DNA of 25,603 bases from CAZJBP01 sp964544115 (GTDB lineage Bacteria > Verrucomicrobiota > Kiritimatiellia > UBA8416 > JADHWI01), in assembly GCA_964544115.1 (NCBI GenBank), contig CAZJBP010000030.1, forward strand, positions 1-25,603, given 5' to 3'. The notes below the pieces were generated by a model. It did no database searches. It was not told the origin of the DNA and was given only the letters and a program-made list of their open reading frames with translations. The number at the start of each line of letters is the position of its first letter. Positions within the stretch are counted from its first letter, which is position 1. Position numbers and translations under genes: made by a program. Shown here piece after piece: positions 8,808 through 16,147 of the stretch.

Positions 8808-9563
8808 ATGAAACGCCCGATCAGCATTCAGCTCTACTCGCTCAGAGACCGCGCCGCCCAGGATCTCACCGGTGTCCTTCAGGACATCGCCGCCGCCGGC
8901 TACGCCGCTGTCGAGACGGCCGGGCTCTACGGCAAGTCGCCCGCCGAGTTCCGCGGGATGCTGGACGGCCTGGGCCTGGCGTGCTCCTCGGCGCACACTC
9001 CGCTCGTGACGAAGGAAAACCTCAGCGAGGTCGTCGATACCGCGAAGACGCTGGGCTACCGGTACTGCATCTCCGGGTTCGGACCGGACGAGTTCAAGAC
9101 GCGCGACTCCATCAAGGTCTGTGCGGAGAAGTTCCAGACGGCCGCCGAGCTGCTGAAGCCCCACGGCATTGAGATGGGCTATCACAACCACTGGTGGGAG
9201 TTCGACCTCGTCGATGGCCGCTACGGCTACAACTGGTTCTTCGAGCTCTGCCCGGACGTCTTCAGTGAGTTGGACGTCTACTGGTGCTGCAACTTCACCC
9301 GGGTCGACGTGCCCGCGGTGGTTAAGGCCCACCGCAAGCGCATCAAGCTGATGCACATCGAGGATGGACGCCTCGTCCAGGACCAGCCGCATACGGCGGT
9401 GGGAGCCGGGAAGATGAACATCCCCGCGGTGGTCAAGGCCGCCGGCAAGCCCACGGAGTGGCTGGTCGTGGAGCTCGACGCCTGCGCGACGGACATGACG
9501 CAGGCGGTCCGAGAGAGCTACGCCTACCTGAAGAAGGCGCGCCTGGGCGTCGGCCGGAAGTAA
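8808..9563 (+). CDS. Sugar phosphate isomerase/epimerase family TIM-barrel protein
   Basis: 251 residues, the usual size for this xylose-isomerase-like/AP-endonuclease-2 superfamily. Members bind a divalent metal and isomerise or epimerise sugars and inositols. Likely metal or active-site residues are Glu36 (VETAGLYG), His126 and His128 (YHNHWWEF) and Glu222 (VVELDAC). There is no signal peptide, so it is cytoplasmic. The ATG is preceded by AAGGA (8798-8802) five bases upstream. It leads a tight unit with the DUF5107 gene 19 bp downstream, so the two probably act on the same sugar. The exact substrate cannot be told from sequence. Confidence 0.88.
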   Translation: MKRPISIQLYSLRDRAAQDLTGVLQDIAAAGYAAVETAGLYGKSPAEFRGMLDGLGLACSSAHTPLVTKENLSEVVDTAKTLGYRYCISGFGPDEFKTRDSIKVCAEKFQTAAELLKPHGIEMGYHNHWWEFDLVDGRYGYNWFFELCPDVFSELDVYWCCNFTRVDVPAVVKAHRKRIKLMHIEDGRLVQDQPHTAVGAGKMNIPAVVKAAGKPTEWLVVELDACATDMTQAVRESYAYLKKARLGVGRK

Positions 9564-9582
9564 CCCGCCCGGGAAGGGAACG

Positions 9583-11517
9583 ATGCCGACGACCTTGCGA
9601 ATGGACGTCTTCAGCATGCCGGGGGCATCGCTGGGGCCCGTCAACCCGCTGCCTGCGCTGGGCCGCTGCCTGCCGTACGGCCTCCAGAACCGGTACGACC
9701 GCGAGCGGAAGCCGCGCACCTTCCGGGTGGCTGTGCTGGAGAACGAGGTCCTGCGCGCCTCGTTCCTGCTGGAGCTGGGCGGGCGGCTGTGGTCCCTGAT
9801 CCACAAGCCCTCCGGGCGCGAGCTGCTTTACTGCAATCCCGTCTTCCAGCCCGGCGCCCTCGCCTGCTGCAACGCGTGGTTCAGCGGCGGCGTGGAGTGG
9901 AACTGCTGCACCGGCGGCCACACGCCGCTGACCTGCTCGCCGATGTTCGCGGCCCGGGTCCGCGGCGACGACGGATCGCCGGTCCTGCGGCTCTACGAGT
10001 TCGAGCGGGGTCTGCGGGTGCCGTACCAGATCGACTTCCTGCTGCCGGAAAGGTCCCCGTGGCTGTATGCGCGGGTGCGGCTGACGAATCCCAACTCCCA
10101 GGCCAGCCAGATGTACTGGTGGTCGAACATCGCCGTGCAGGAGACGCCGGACCTGCGCGTCCTGGCGCCGGCCGACGCCGCGTTGCGCTGGAACTACGAG
10201 ACGAAGGTCATGAGCCGCCTCCCCATGCCGTACAGCGAGCCGGGCCGCGACTCGAGCTACCCGGTGAACGCGCCCGGTTCGACGGATTTCTTCTGGGATA
10301 TTCCGGCGGCGCAGCGGCCGTGGGAAGCGGCGCTGGACGGTGCGGGCCGCGGACTGGTCCACGCGTCCACCTCGCGGCTGCGCGGGCGCAAGCTCTTCGT
10401 CTGGGGCATGAGCCCGGGCGGCCGCCACTGGCAGGAGTTCCTGTCGATCCCCGGCTTCGACTACATCGAGATCCAGGCTGGCGTGAAGCAGACGCAGGGC
10501 GAGAAGTTCCCGCTCGAGCCGGGGGAGACGTGCGAGTGGGTGGAAGCGTACGGCCTGATGGAGGCGGATCCGGCCCGTACGCACGGCCAGGACTGGGACG
10601 CGGCGTGGCGGGACGTGGACGGCCGGCTGGAGCGCGCTTTGCCGGCGGCCGCGCTGGAGCGGATGCTGTCGGACACCGCGCCGCAGGCCGACCGCGCGCC
10701 TGAAGACGTGTTGCACCGCGGCAGCGGGTGGGGTGCCCTGGAGCAGGCGCGCCGCCGCTGCGCAGGGGAGCCGCCCCTGTGCTCGCAGGCGCTGGTCTTC
10801 GGCGAAGACACGCTCGGGCTGGACCAGGCGCCGTGGCTGGACCTGCTGCGCCACGGCGCGCTTCCGCTGGCCGACGCGCCGGCGTCATGGATGATTCAGG
10901 ACGAATGGCGCCCCTTGCTCGAAGCGTCGCGCGAGCCGCACTGGCTCACGCACCTGCACCTGGGCGTGATGCAGTATCAGGCGGGCGACAAGGCCGCGGC
11001 GTGCGCGGCGTGGGAGCGGTCGCTGGCGGCGCGCCGGACCGCATGGGCGTTGCGGAATCTGGCCGTCGTGGCGCACTCCGAGAAGCGGCACGGACCCGCG
11101 GCGGATCTGTGGATCGAGGCCTATCGCCTGCTGCCCGAACTCCCCCCGCTGGCCGTCGAGTGCTGCCGGGCTCTGCTCGATGCGGAGCGTCCCGCGGAGG
11201 TCATGGCGCTGCTGCCCACCATGCCGCCAGAGGTGCGGGAATCCGGCCGCATCCGCGTGCTGACCGCGCAGGCGGCCCTGAAGATCGGAGACCTGGAGCT
11301 GGCGGAAAGCATTCTGCGGGATGAGAGCCTGGTCGTGGCGGACCTGTTCGAGGGCGACCTGATGCTCTCCGATACCTGGTACAGCCTTCATGAACAGCGC
11401 CTCTCCCGCGAGACCGGCGCGCCGATCGATTCCGCGTTGCGGGAACGGGTAACGCACGAGTTCCCGCCTCCCGCCCGGCTCGATTTCCGGATGGCCGCGG
11501 CCGGGAAGAAGAAATAG
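9583..11517 (+). CDS. DUF5107 domain protein with C-terminal TPR-like repeats
   Basis: 644 residues. The first half matches what I know of DUF5107: LGGRLWSLIHKPSGRELLY at about 66-84, then NPVFQPG and AWFSGGVEWN at 98-107, followed by GHTP. It is probably a galactose-mutarotase-like beta-supersandwich. The second half (about 455-590) is helical with Ala/Leu-rich TPR-like hairpins such as AGDKAAACAAWERSLAAR. DUF5107/TPR proteins occur in carbohydrate-use clusters of PVC bacteria and Bacteroidota; their reaction is not known to me. There is no signal peptide. An AAGGGA ribosome site precedes the ATG, and the gene follows the isomerase by 19 bp, consistent with an operon. Confidence 0.85.
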   Translation: MPTTLRMDVFSMPGASLGPVNPLPALGRCLPYGLQNRYDRERKPRTFRVAVLENEVLRASFLLELGGRLWSLIHKPSGRELLYCNPVFQPGALACCNAWFSGGVEWNCCTGGHTPLTCSPMFAARVRGDDGSPVLRLYEFERGLRVPYQIDFLLPERSPWLYARVRLTNPNSQASQMYWWSNIAVQETPDLRVLAPADAALRWNYETKVMSRLPMPYSEPGRDSSYPVNAPGSTDFFWDIPAAQRPWEAALDGAGRGLVHASTSRLRGRKLFVWGMSPGGRHWQEFLSIPGFDYIEIQAGVKQTQGEKFPLEPGETCEWVEAYGLMEADPARTHGQDWDAAWRDVDGRLERALPAAALERMLSDTAPQADRAPEDVLHRGSGWGALEQARRRCAGEPPLCSQALVFGEDTLGLDQAPWLDLLRHGALPLADAPASWMIQDEWRPLLEASREPHWLTHLHLGVMQYQAGDKAAACAAWERSLAARRTAWALRNLAVVAHSEKRHGPAADLWIEAYRLLPELPPLAVECCRALLDAERPAEVMALLPTMPPEVRESGRIRVLTAQAALKIGDLELAESILRDESLVVADLFEGDLMLSDTWYSLHEQRLSRETGAPIDSALRERVTHEFPPPARLDFRMAAAGKKK

Positions 11518-11570
11518 GAACGGTTCTCCGCTCGACACGCCCGCCCTTAACTGTTACTGCCTCCACTCCC

Positions 11571-13403
11571 ATGCCGCTACTGAGTCTCAAGAACGTCTGT
11601 CTGCACTATGGCGGACACCCGCTGCTCGACCACGTGGAATTCCACGTGGAGGAGGGGGACCGCATCTGCCTGCTCGGGGTCAACGGAACCGGCAAGAGCT
11701 CCATGCTGAAGGTGCTCGCCGGGGATGTCCGCCCGGACTCCGGGCAGGTCGTTCGCCCGGCCCGCACGCGCGTGATGAGCCTTCCGCAGCAGGTGCCCAC
11801 CGACGTGTCCGGGCGGATCATCGACATCGTCCTGCCGGAGACGGGGGAGTACGACGTCCATTCCCATGAAGCCGAAAGCATCCTGAGCCGGCTTCATCTG
11901 GATCCCGAGGCCGAGTTTTCCACGCTGTCCGGCGGCACCCGGCGGCGCGTCTTCCTGGCGAAGGCCCTGCTGGGCTCGCCCGAGGTCGTGCTGCTGGACG
12001 AACCCACCAACCACCTGGATCTGGACTCCATCGCGCTCCTGGAGGCGTACCTGCTCCGGTACTGCCGGACGTTCCTCTTTGTCACGCACGATCGCTCCTT
12101 CCTGCGCCGGCTGGCCTCGCGCGTCGTCGAGCTTGATCGCGGCCATCTGCGCGACTGGCGCTGCGACTACGACACGTTCCTCGCCCAGAAGGAAGAGGTG
12201 CTGCACGCCGAGACCCGCGAATGGGAGCGGCAGGACCAGCGCCTGGAGAAGGAAGAGGAATGGCGACGGCAGGGCGTGAAGGCCCGGACCGTCCGCAACC
12301 AGGGCCGGCTGCGCGCGCTTGAGGCCCTGCGCCTCGAACGCAGTCGCCGCCGGGAGCGCGTCGGGACCGTCCGGATGGCCATCCAGGAGGCCCGCCGGAC
12401 CGGCGACATCGTGCTCAAGGCGGAGCGCGTGTCGTTCGGGTTCGGGCCCAAGCCGCTGATCCGCGATTTCTCGGCGGTCCTCACGCGCGGCGACAAGGTG
12501 GGCATCCTGGGGCCCAACGGCTGCGGAAAAACCACCCTCATCCGGCTGCTCCTCGGAGTCGGGTCGGCCGACACGTTGGGGGCTCACGCCGGCCGGGTCG
12601 TGCACGGGACGAACCTCCAGATCGCCTATTCGGACCAGCTCCGCGCGCAGCTGGACGACGAGAAGACGCTGGCGGACAATGTGGCCGACGGGCAGGAGTT
12701 CGTCATGCTGGACGGCGGGAAGCGCCACATCGTGGGCTACCTGCAGGATTTCCTTTTCGAGCGGGAGCGCATCCGGCAGCCGGTCAAATCCCTCTCCGGC
12801 GGCGAGCGCAACCGGCTCCTCCTGGCGCGGCTCTTTGCGCAGCCCTCCAATGTGCTCGTGCTGGACGAGCCGACGAACGACCTCGACCTGGACACGCTCG
12901 ACCTGCTCGAGAGCCAGCTGGCGGCCTACCGCGGCACGGTGCTGGTCATCAGCCATGACCGTACGTTCCTGAACAACACGGTCACCCAGGTGTGGGCGTT
13001 TGAAAAGCATCCTCCCGAGCCGCCCTACGCGTGGATCGGAAACGACGACGGCTGGTACGTCAACGAATACGCCGGCGGTTACGACGACTGGGAGGAAAGC
13101 CGCCTGCTCCCGCCGCCCCCCGCCGTCGAGAAGGCTCCGCCGCGGGCAGAGCCCGCGGCCGCCGCGGCGGGCCGGAAGCTGTCGTACAGGGAAAAGCGCG
13201 AGCTGGAGTCCCTGCCCGCCCTGATCGAGGCGCTGGAGGCCGAACAGGCCCAGCTGCATGTGCGGCTTGCGGACCCCGCGTTCTACCGCCAGGACGGCCA
13301 GGAGATCGCCGTTGCGACCAAGCGGGTGGAAGCGCTCGCGGCAGAGCTGGATGCCGCCTACCGCCGGTGGGACGAACTCGAACCGCGCTCCACGCTTCCG
13401 TAG
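11571..13403 (+). CDS. uup: ABC-F family ATPase, Uup subfamily
   Basis: 610 residues with two nucleotide-binding domains and no membrane segments, the ABC-F layout. These proteins act on ribosomes or on DNA/RNA branch structures rather than in transport. Domain 1: Walker A GVNGTGKS (36-43), signature LSGGTRRR (119-126), Walker B VVLLDEPTN (139-147). A charged helical linker spans about 205-275. Domain 2: GPNGCGKTT (314-322), LSGGERNR (408-415), VLVLDEPTND (428-437). The C-terminal part has a Pro/Ala-rich stretch (about 515-545) and a coiled coil (about 547-605), the feature that marks Uup among ABC-F proteins. No clear ribosome site lies before the ATG. It is 53 bp after the DUF5107 gene and probably an independent housekeeping gene. 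A hairpin follows the stop codon. Confidence 0.92.
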   Translation: MPLLSLKNVCLHYGGHPLLDHVEFHVEEGDRICLLGVNGTGKSSMLKVLAGDVRPDSGQVVRPARTRVMSLPQQVPTDVSGRIIDIVLPETGEYDVHSHEAESILSRLHLDPEAEFSTLSGGTRRRVFLAKALLGSPEVVLLDEPTNHLDLDSIALLEAYLLRYCRTFLFVTHDRSFLRRLASRVVELDRGHLRDWRCDYDTFLAQKEEVLHAETREWERQDQRLEKEEEWRRQGVKARTVRNQGRLRALEALRLERSRRRERVGTVRMAIQEARRTGDIVLKAERVSFGFGPKPLIRDFSAVLTRGDKVGILGPNGCGKTTLIRLLLGVGSADTLGAHAGRVVHGTNLQIAYSDQLRAQLDDEKTLADNVADGQEFVMLDGGKRHIVGYLQDFLFERERIRQPVKSLSGGERNRLLLARLFAQPSNVLVLDEPTNDLDLDTLDLLESQLAAYRGTVLVISHDRTFLNNTVTQVWAFEKHPPEPPYAWIGNDDGWYVNEYAGGYDDWEESRLLPPPPAVEKAPPRAEPAAAAAGRKLSYREKRELESLPALIEALEAEQAQLHVRLADPAFYRQDGQEIAVATKRVEALAAELDAAYRRWDELEPRSTLP

Positions 13404-13406
13404 CCG

Positions 13407-13425
13407 CCCACCGCCGTGCGGTGGG
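13407..13425 (+). terminator. Hairpin directly after uup
   Basis: Perfect 8-bp stem cccaccgc/gcggtggg with a 3-nt loop, starting 4 nt after the stop codon. No T-run follows, so it is a terminator candidate by position. Confidence 0.5.
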
Positions 13426-13455
13426 TGCGAATTGATTTCCGTTGCATCGCACCAA

Positions 13456-13490
13456 GGAGTCGGAATTCAGGAGTCAGAATTCAGAATTGC
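13456..13490. repeat. Heptamer array GAATTCA/GGAGTCA x5
   Basis: Five in-register 7-nt units: ggagtcg, gaattca, ggagtca, gaattca, gaattgc. Bases 13468-13484 are complementary, with one mismatch, to 13616-13632 in the second array, so the two can pair. Confidence 0.75.
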
Positions 13491-13527
13491 TTCTTGGCTG
13501 TCCACGTCAGAACTTGCCTCCCAATGT

Positions 13528-13551
13528 CGCGCCCGCACCTAAGCGGGCGCG
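13528..13551. repeat. 9-bp GC-rich hairpin
   Basis: The arms cgcgcccgc (13528-13536) and gcgggcgcg (13543-13551) pair perfectly around the loop acctaa. It lies between the two complementary heptamer arrays. Confidence 0.7.
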
Positions 13552-13591
13552 CACAACAGTCTGACAATCAGCATAACGCTTTGACCTACAA

Positions 13592-13647
13592 CGCCTGACG
13601 CCTGACTCCTGGCTCCTGGATTCTGACTCCTGGCGTCTGAACTCTGT
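13592..13647. repeat. Heptamer array (CKCCTGA-type) x8
   Basis: Eight in-register 7-nt units: cgcctga twice, ctcctgg twice, attctga, ctcctgg, cgtctga and actctgt. It is the near-complement of the array at 13456-13490, so the two form the arms of a long imperfect stem-loop. Confidence 0.75.
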
Positions 13648-13673
13648 GCGATTGCCACTCACTGCAATCGCAC
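13646..13673 (-). terminator. Hairpin abutting the end of the M60-like peptidase gene
   Basis: The arms gtgcgattgc (13646-13655) and gcaatcgcac (13664-13673) are perfect 10-bp complements with an 8-nt loop. The hairpin touches the TAG stop (13674-13676) of the minus-strand operon, a position suited to termination or 3' end protection. Confidence 0.5.
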
Positions 13674-15092
13674 CTACTTGTGATTCGCCGCCTTGTGGGG
13701 CGTGAGCTGTCTCTTCGCCTTCGCCGGGTTGCCCGTCAGGGGCTGGGCCGTGTCAGGCAGCGAGAAGGGATCCACCGATTCCTCGGCCACCAGCAGCGGC
13801 TTGTCCTGCTTGGGCAGGAACAGGCCCGCTTTGACGACGCACATGCGGGTCAGCAGCATCGGGCCGTCGTACACGGGCGAGTTGGCCTTCGGCTCGGTGC
13901 CGTTCAGCGTGCAGCGCACGACGGCCTTGTCGATCTGGATGAGCGCCACGGAAACCCGCGCCACGCCCATCTTCGCGCGCTCCTTCGTGATCCGCAGGCT
14001 CAGCGGGTCCAGCGTGATCCGGCCGCCCGCCAGCTCCTGGGAGAACTGCTGGTCCACCGCGCTGATGACGCCCTCGAGGCGATAGGTCTTCATGGCCGCA
14101 GCCACCTTCTCGGCGTCGACCGGGAATCGCCATTTCTGGAAGTCGGGCACCAGGTCGGCGCCGGCGAAGGCCGACATGAGCGCGCAGGCGACGACCGGGC
14201 GGTCGGGGTGGTCGTAGCCGCCGGGCGGCCCCATGCCCTGGCCCTCCAGCGTGAGGCAGGCGCGGAACCATTTCTTGTAGACGTCCCAGCCGTATTTGCG
14301 CGCCAGGCCGAGGTGGAAGGCGTGAAGCTGGTCGACACCGATCTTGGGCCAGTCGGCCGTGCTGTTCAGGTAGCCGTCGGCCTGCGGCAGGTAGTAGGTG
14401 TTGTTGAACTCCCGCCCGGTCTTCTGCCCGCCGATGTCCACGCGGTAGCCGCTGTTCGTCGTTAGGAGATAGTCGAAGGCATACGAGAGCGGAATGTTGG
14501 CGAAACACTCGCCGCAGGACTCGGGGAACTTCCACCACCGCTGGCGGCCCGGCTCGTCAACGCAGTGGCCCATCTCGTGCAGCACGCCGAAGACGATGTT
14601 GCTCCGGCTGAACGCGCCCAGGACCTCGGCGAAGGCGGGCCAGTCGATCCGGACGGTGCCCCCGCCTCCGAGCCCCCAGCATTTCAAGGCGTCGCCGGTG
14701 TAGGTGATGTCACCCTTGGAGACCATCAGCTCTGTCTCCTTGTCGAAGCCGGCATCGAGGAACGCGACGAACTCGTTGCTGCTGGTCGTCATCCGCCAGT
14801 ACGAGCGCGGGAGCGTGACGGCCACGTGCTTCCCGCGAATCGTCTGCACGGGATCCTCGGCCTTGGCCGTCTCGGCGGCCGGCGGCGGCTCGTGGTTCTT
14901 TCCGAGCTTCTTGCCTGACCCCATGTGCTGAGGCGCGCCAGCTCTCGTCAGTCGGTTGGTCCTGGCGGCAAGAGCGGCGCGAGCATCCCCAGCGAACGCC
15001 GCGACATCGGCCAGCACGAGGCAGGCGACGGCCAGAGACGCCGGTCCCTGCACGCGCCTGCGGCTCCATCGCGCTATGAGTGGGCTGATCAA
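13674..15092 (-). CDS. M60-like (enhancin-type) zinc metallopeptidase, secreted
   Basis: 472 residues from a TTG start at 15092. I chose this start because it gives a twin-Arg-free signal peptide with a basic n-region and a hydrophobic core (SLAVACLVLADVAAFAG); the next ATG, at residue 57, would lose it. The zinc site is HEMGH at 172-176 with a downstream Glu195 in CGECFAN, matching the HExxH plus distal Glu pattern of peptidase family M60, whose members cleave mucin-like glycoproteins. Residues about 385-440 (RCTLNGTEPKANSPVYDGP) look like the beta-sandwich seen at the C-terminus of chitobiases. It is last in an operon with a fucosidase, which supports attack on fucosylated glycoproteins. 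Substrate is inferred; the start codon is the weakest point. Confidence 0.8.
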   Translation of the reverse strand: MISPLIARWSRRRVQGPASLAVACLVLADVAAFAGDARAALAARTNRLTRAGAPQHMGSGKKLGKNHEPPPAAETAKAEDPVQTIRGKHVAVTLPRSYWRMTTSSNEFVAFLDAGFDKETELMVSKGDITYTGDALKCWGLGGGGTVRIDWPAFAEVLGAFSRSNIVFGVLHEMGHCVDEPGRQRWWKFPESCGECFANIPLSYAFDYLLTTNSGYRVDIGGQKTGREFNNTYYLPQADGYLNSTADWPKIGVDQLHAFHLGLARKYGWDVYKKWFRACLTLEGQGMGPPGGYDHPDRPVVACALMSAFAGADLVPDFQKWRFPVDAEKVAAAMKTYRLEGVISAVDQQFSQELAGGRITLDPLSLRITKERAKMGVARVSVALIQIDKAVVRCTLNGTEPKANSPVYDGPMLLTRMCVVKAGLFLPKQDKPLLVAEESVDPFSLPDTAQPLTGNPAKAKRQLTPHKAANHK

Positions 15093-15139
15093 CGCGGGCT
15101 AGTTGTGCGCCGAATGCAGGCGGATGGTCAACAAGGAAC

Positions 15140-15352
15140 TCACCCGGCCGCCGCTTGTCCGCTGCCTGTCGGTGGTAGCGGCTCGTTGGGGCTGACGCCG
15201 TATTTCTTCTTTCGTGCTCTTCCGGAGGGGCAGCCGCCGAACGTGATGGCCGCCTCTATCTTCTGCAGGATCGCCGCTAGCCGGTTGCCGCTTCGGGCCC
15301 TCGTGCAAAGCCGACAGTGCAATTCGCAGAAGTCAGGGCCCGTCAAGTTCAT
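15140..15352 (-). CDS. Small Cys-rich protein of unknown function
   Basis: 70 residues, starting at an ATG preceded by AGGAG with 8-nt spacing, a better ribosome site than the ATG 27 nt upstream. The first half reads PDFCELHCRLCTRARSGN, a Cys-x3-Cys-x2-Cys cluster. A helical stretch (LAAILQKIEAAITF) follows, then GGCPSGRARKKKYGV with a fourth Cys. The four Cys could bind a metal or an iron-sulfur cluster; that is inference. It lacks a signal peptide. It begins 30 bp after the LRR lipoprotein stop and ends 47 bp before the peptidase start, so it is within the fucosidase operon. I do not recognise a named family. Confidence 0.6.
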   Translation of the reverse strand: MNLTGPDFCELHCRLCTRARSGNRLAAILQKIEAAITFGGCPSGRARKKKYGVSPNEPLPPTGSGQAAAG

Positions 15353-15382
15353 GACATCATCTCCTGTTCGAACGGACACGGG

Positions 15383-16147
15383 TCAGAACCGTATCTCTGT
15401 GTCCGGCAGTGCCGCCCGAAGGGCGCTTGCGCCTTTGTCGGAAACGCGCGTGCGGGTCAGCGACAGCGCCCGGAGCCCCTTTAGCGCTGCCAGCTGAGGC
15501 AGTCCGGCGTCAGTGACGCGCGTTCCGGAGAGGTCCAACTCCTCAAGTTGGGACATCGCGCCCAACTGTGCGAGGCCCGCATCAGTGATGCCCGTGCGGG
15601 CGAGTTCCAGCGTTCGCAGATCATTCAATTGGCGCAGGTTCCCTAGACCGGCATCGGTGATCCGCGTACCGCCGAGGTAGAGCCTTCCCAGGCCGCGTGG
15701 CAGGCCGGCCAGTCCGGCGTCGGTGATCCGCGTCTCGCGCAGGTAGAGATCGGCCAGAGAGGGCAAGGCTGCGAGGTGCGTCAGTCCGGCATCGGTGATT
15801 CGTGTGCCGTCCAGCACGAGCACCCAGAGCTTGGGCAACTGCGCCAGGTGCGACAGACCGGCGTCGCCGATCCGGTCGCCGATCAGGTTCAATTCGCTCA
15901 GGTCGGTCAGCGCGCCGACGTGCACGAGGCCGGCGTCGGTGACCTTCGTGTAGCCGAGATCGAGCCGCTGAATCGGGTCGAGTTGTGCGAGTTCGGCCAG
16001 GCCGGCGTCGGTGACTTCTGAGCGCGAGAGGTTCAGCCTCCGCTGGGCCGGCAGTCGATCCGGTGGCAGTCGTCCGGTATCCGGGGTCGAACAGCATCCC
16101 GCGAGTACGAGGACCAGAAGCAGCAGGGCTGGGACGTGGCGGCTCAC
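15383..16147 (-). CDS. Leucine-rich-repeat lipoprotein
   Basis: 254 residues starting at GTG 16147. That start overlaps the TGA of the fucosidase gene by 4 nt (GTGA) and has GGAGG (16154-16158) six bases upstream. The N-terminus SRHVPALLLLVLVLAGC is a lipobox signal, so the protein is lipid-anchored outside the cytoplasmic membrane. The rest is nine LRR units of 22-24 residues with the consensus LxLxxTxITDAGLxxLxxL, the type widespread in Planctomycetota and related PVC phyla. LRR proteins bind other proteins; the partner is unknown. Coupling to the fucosidase suggests a shared surface role, for instance docking or holding substrate. Confidence 0.88.
   Translation of the reverse strand: MSRHVPALLLLVLVLAGCCSTPDTGRLPPDRLPAQRRLNLSRSEVTDAGLAELAQLDPIQRLDLGYTKVTDAGLVHVGALTDLSELNLIGDRIGDAGLSHLAQLPKLWVLVLDGTRITDAGLTHLAALPSLADLYLRETRITDAGLAGLPRGLGRLYLGGTRITDAGLGNLRQLNDLRTLELARTGITDAGLAQLGAMSQLEELDLSGTRVTDAGLPQLAALKGLRALSLTRTRVSDKGASALRAALPDTEIRF

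Noticed and set aside
11577..13259. Long minus-strand frame across uup
   Set aside because: Antisense shadow of an ABC-F gene whose four ATPase motifs are intact.
13456..13647. CRISPR array
   Set aside because: The units are 7 nt, contiguous and degenerate, with no spacers of uniform length and no cas genes nearby.
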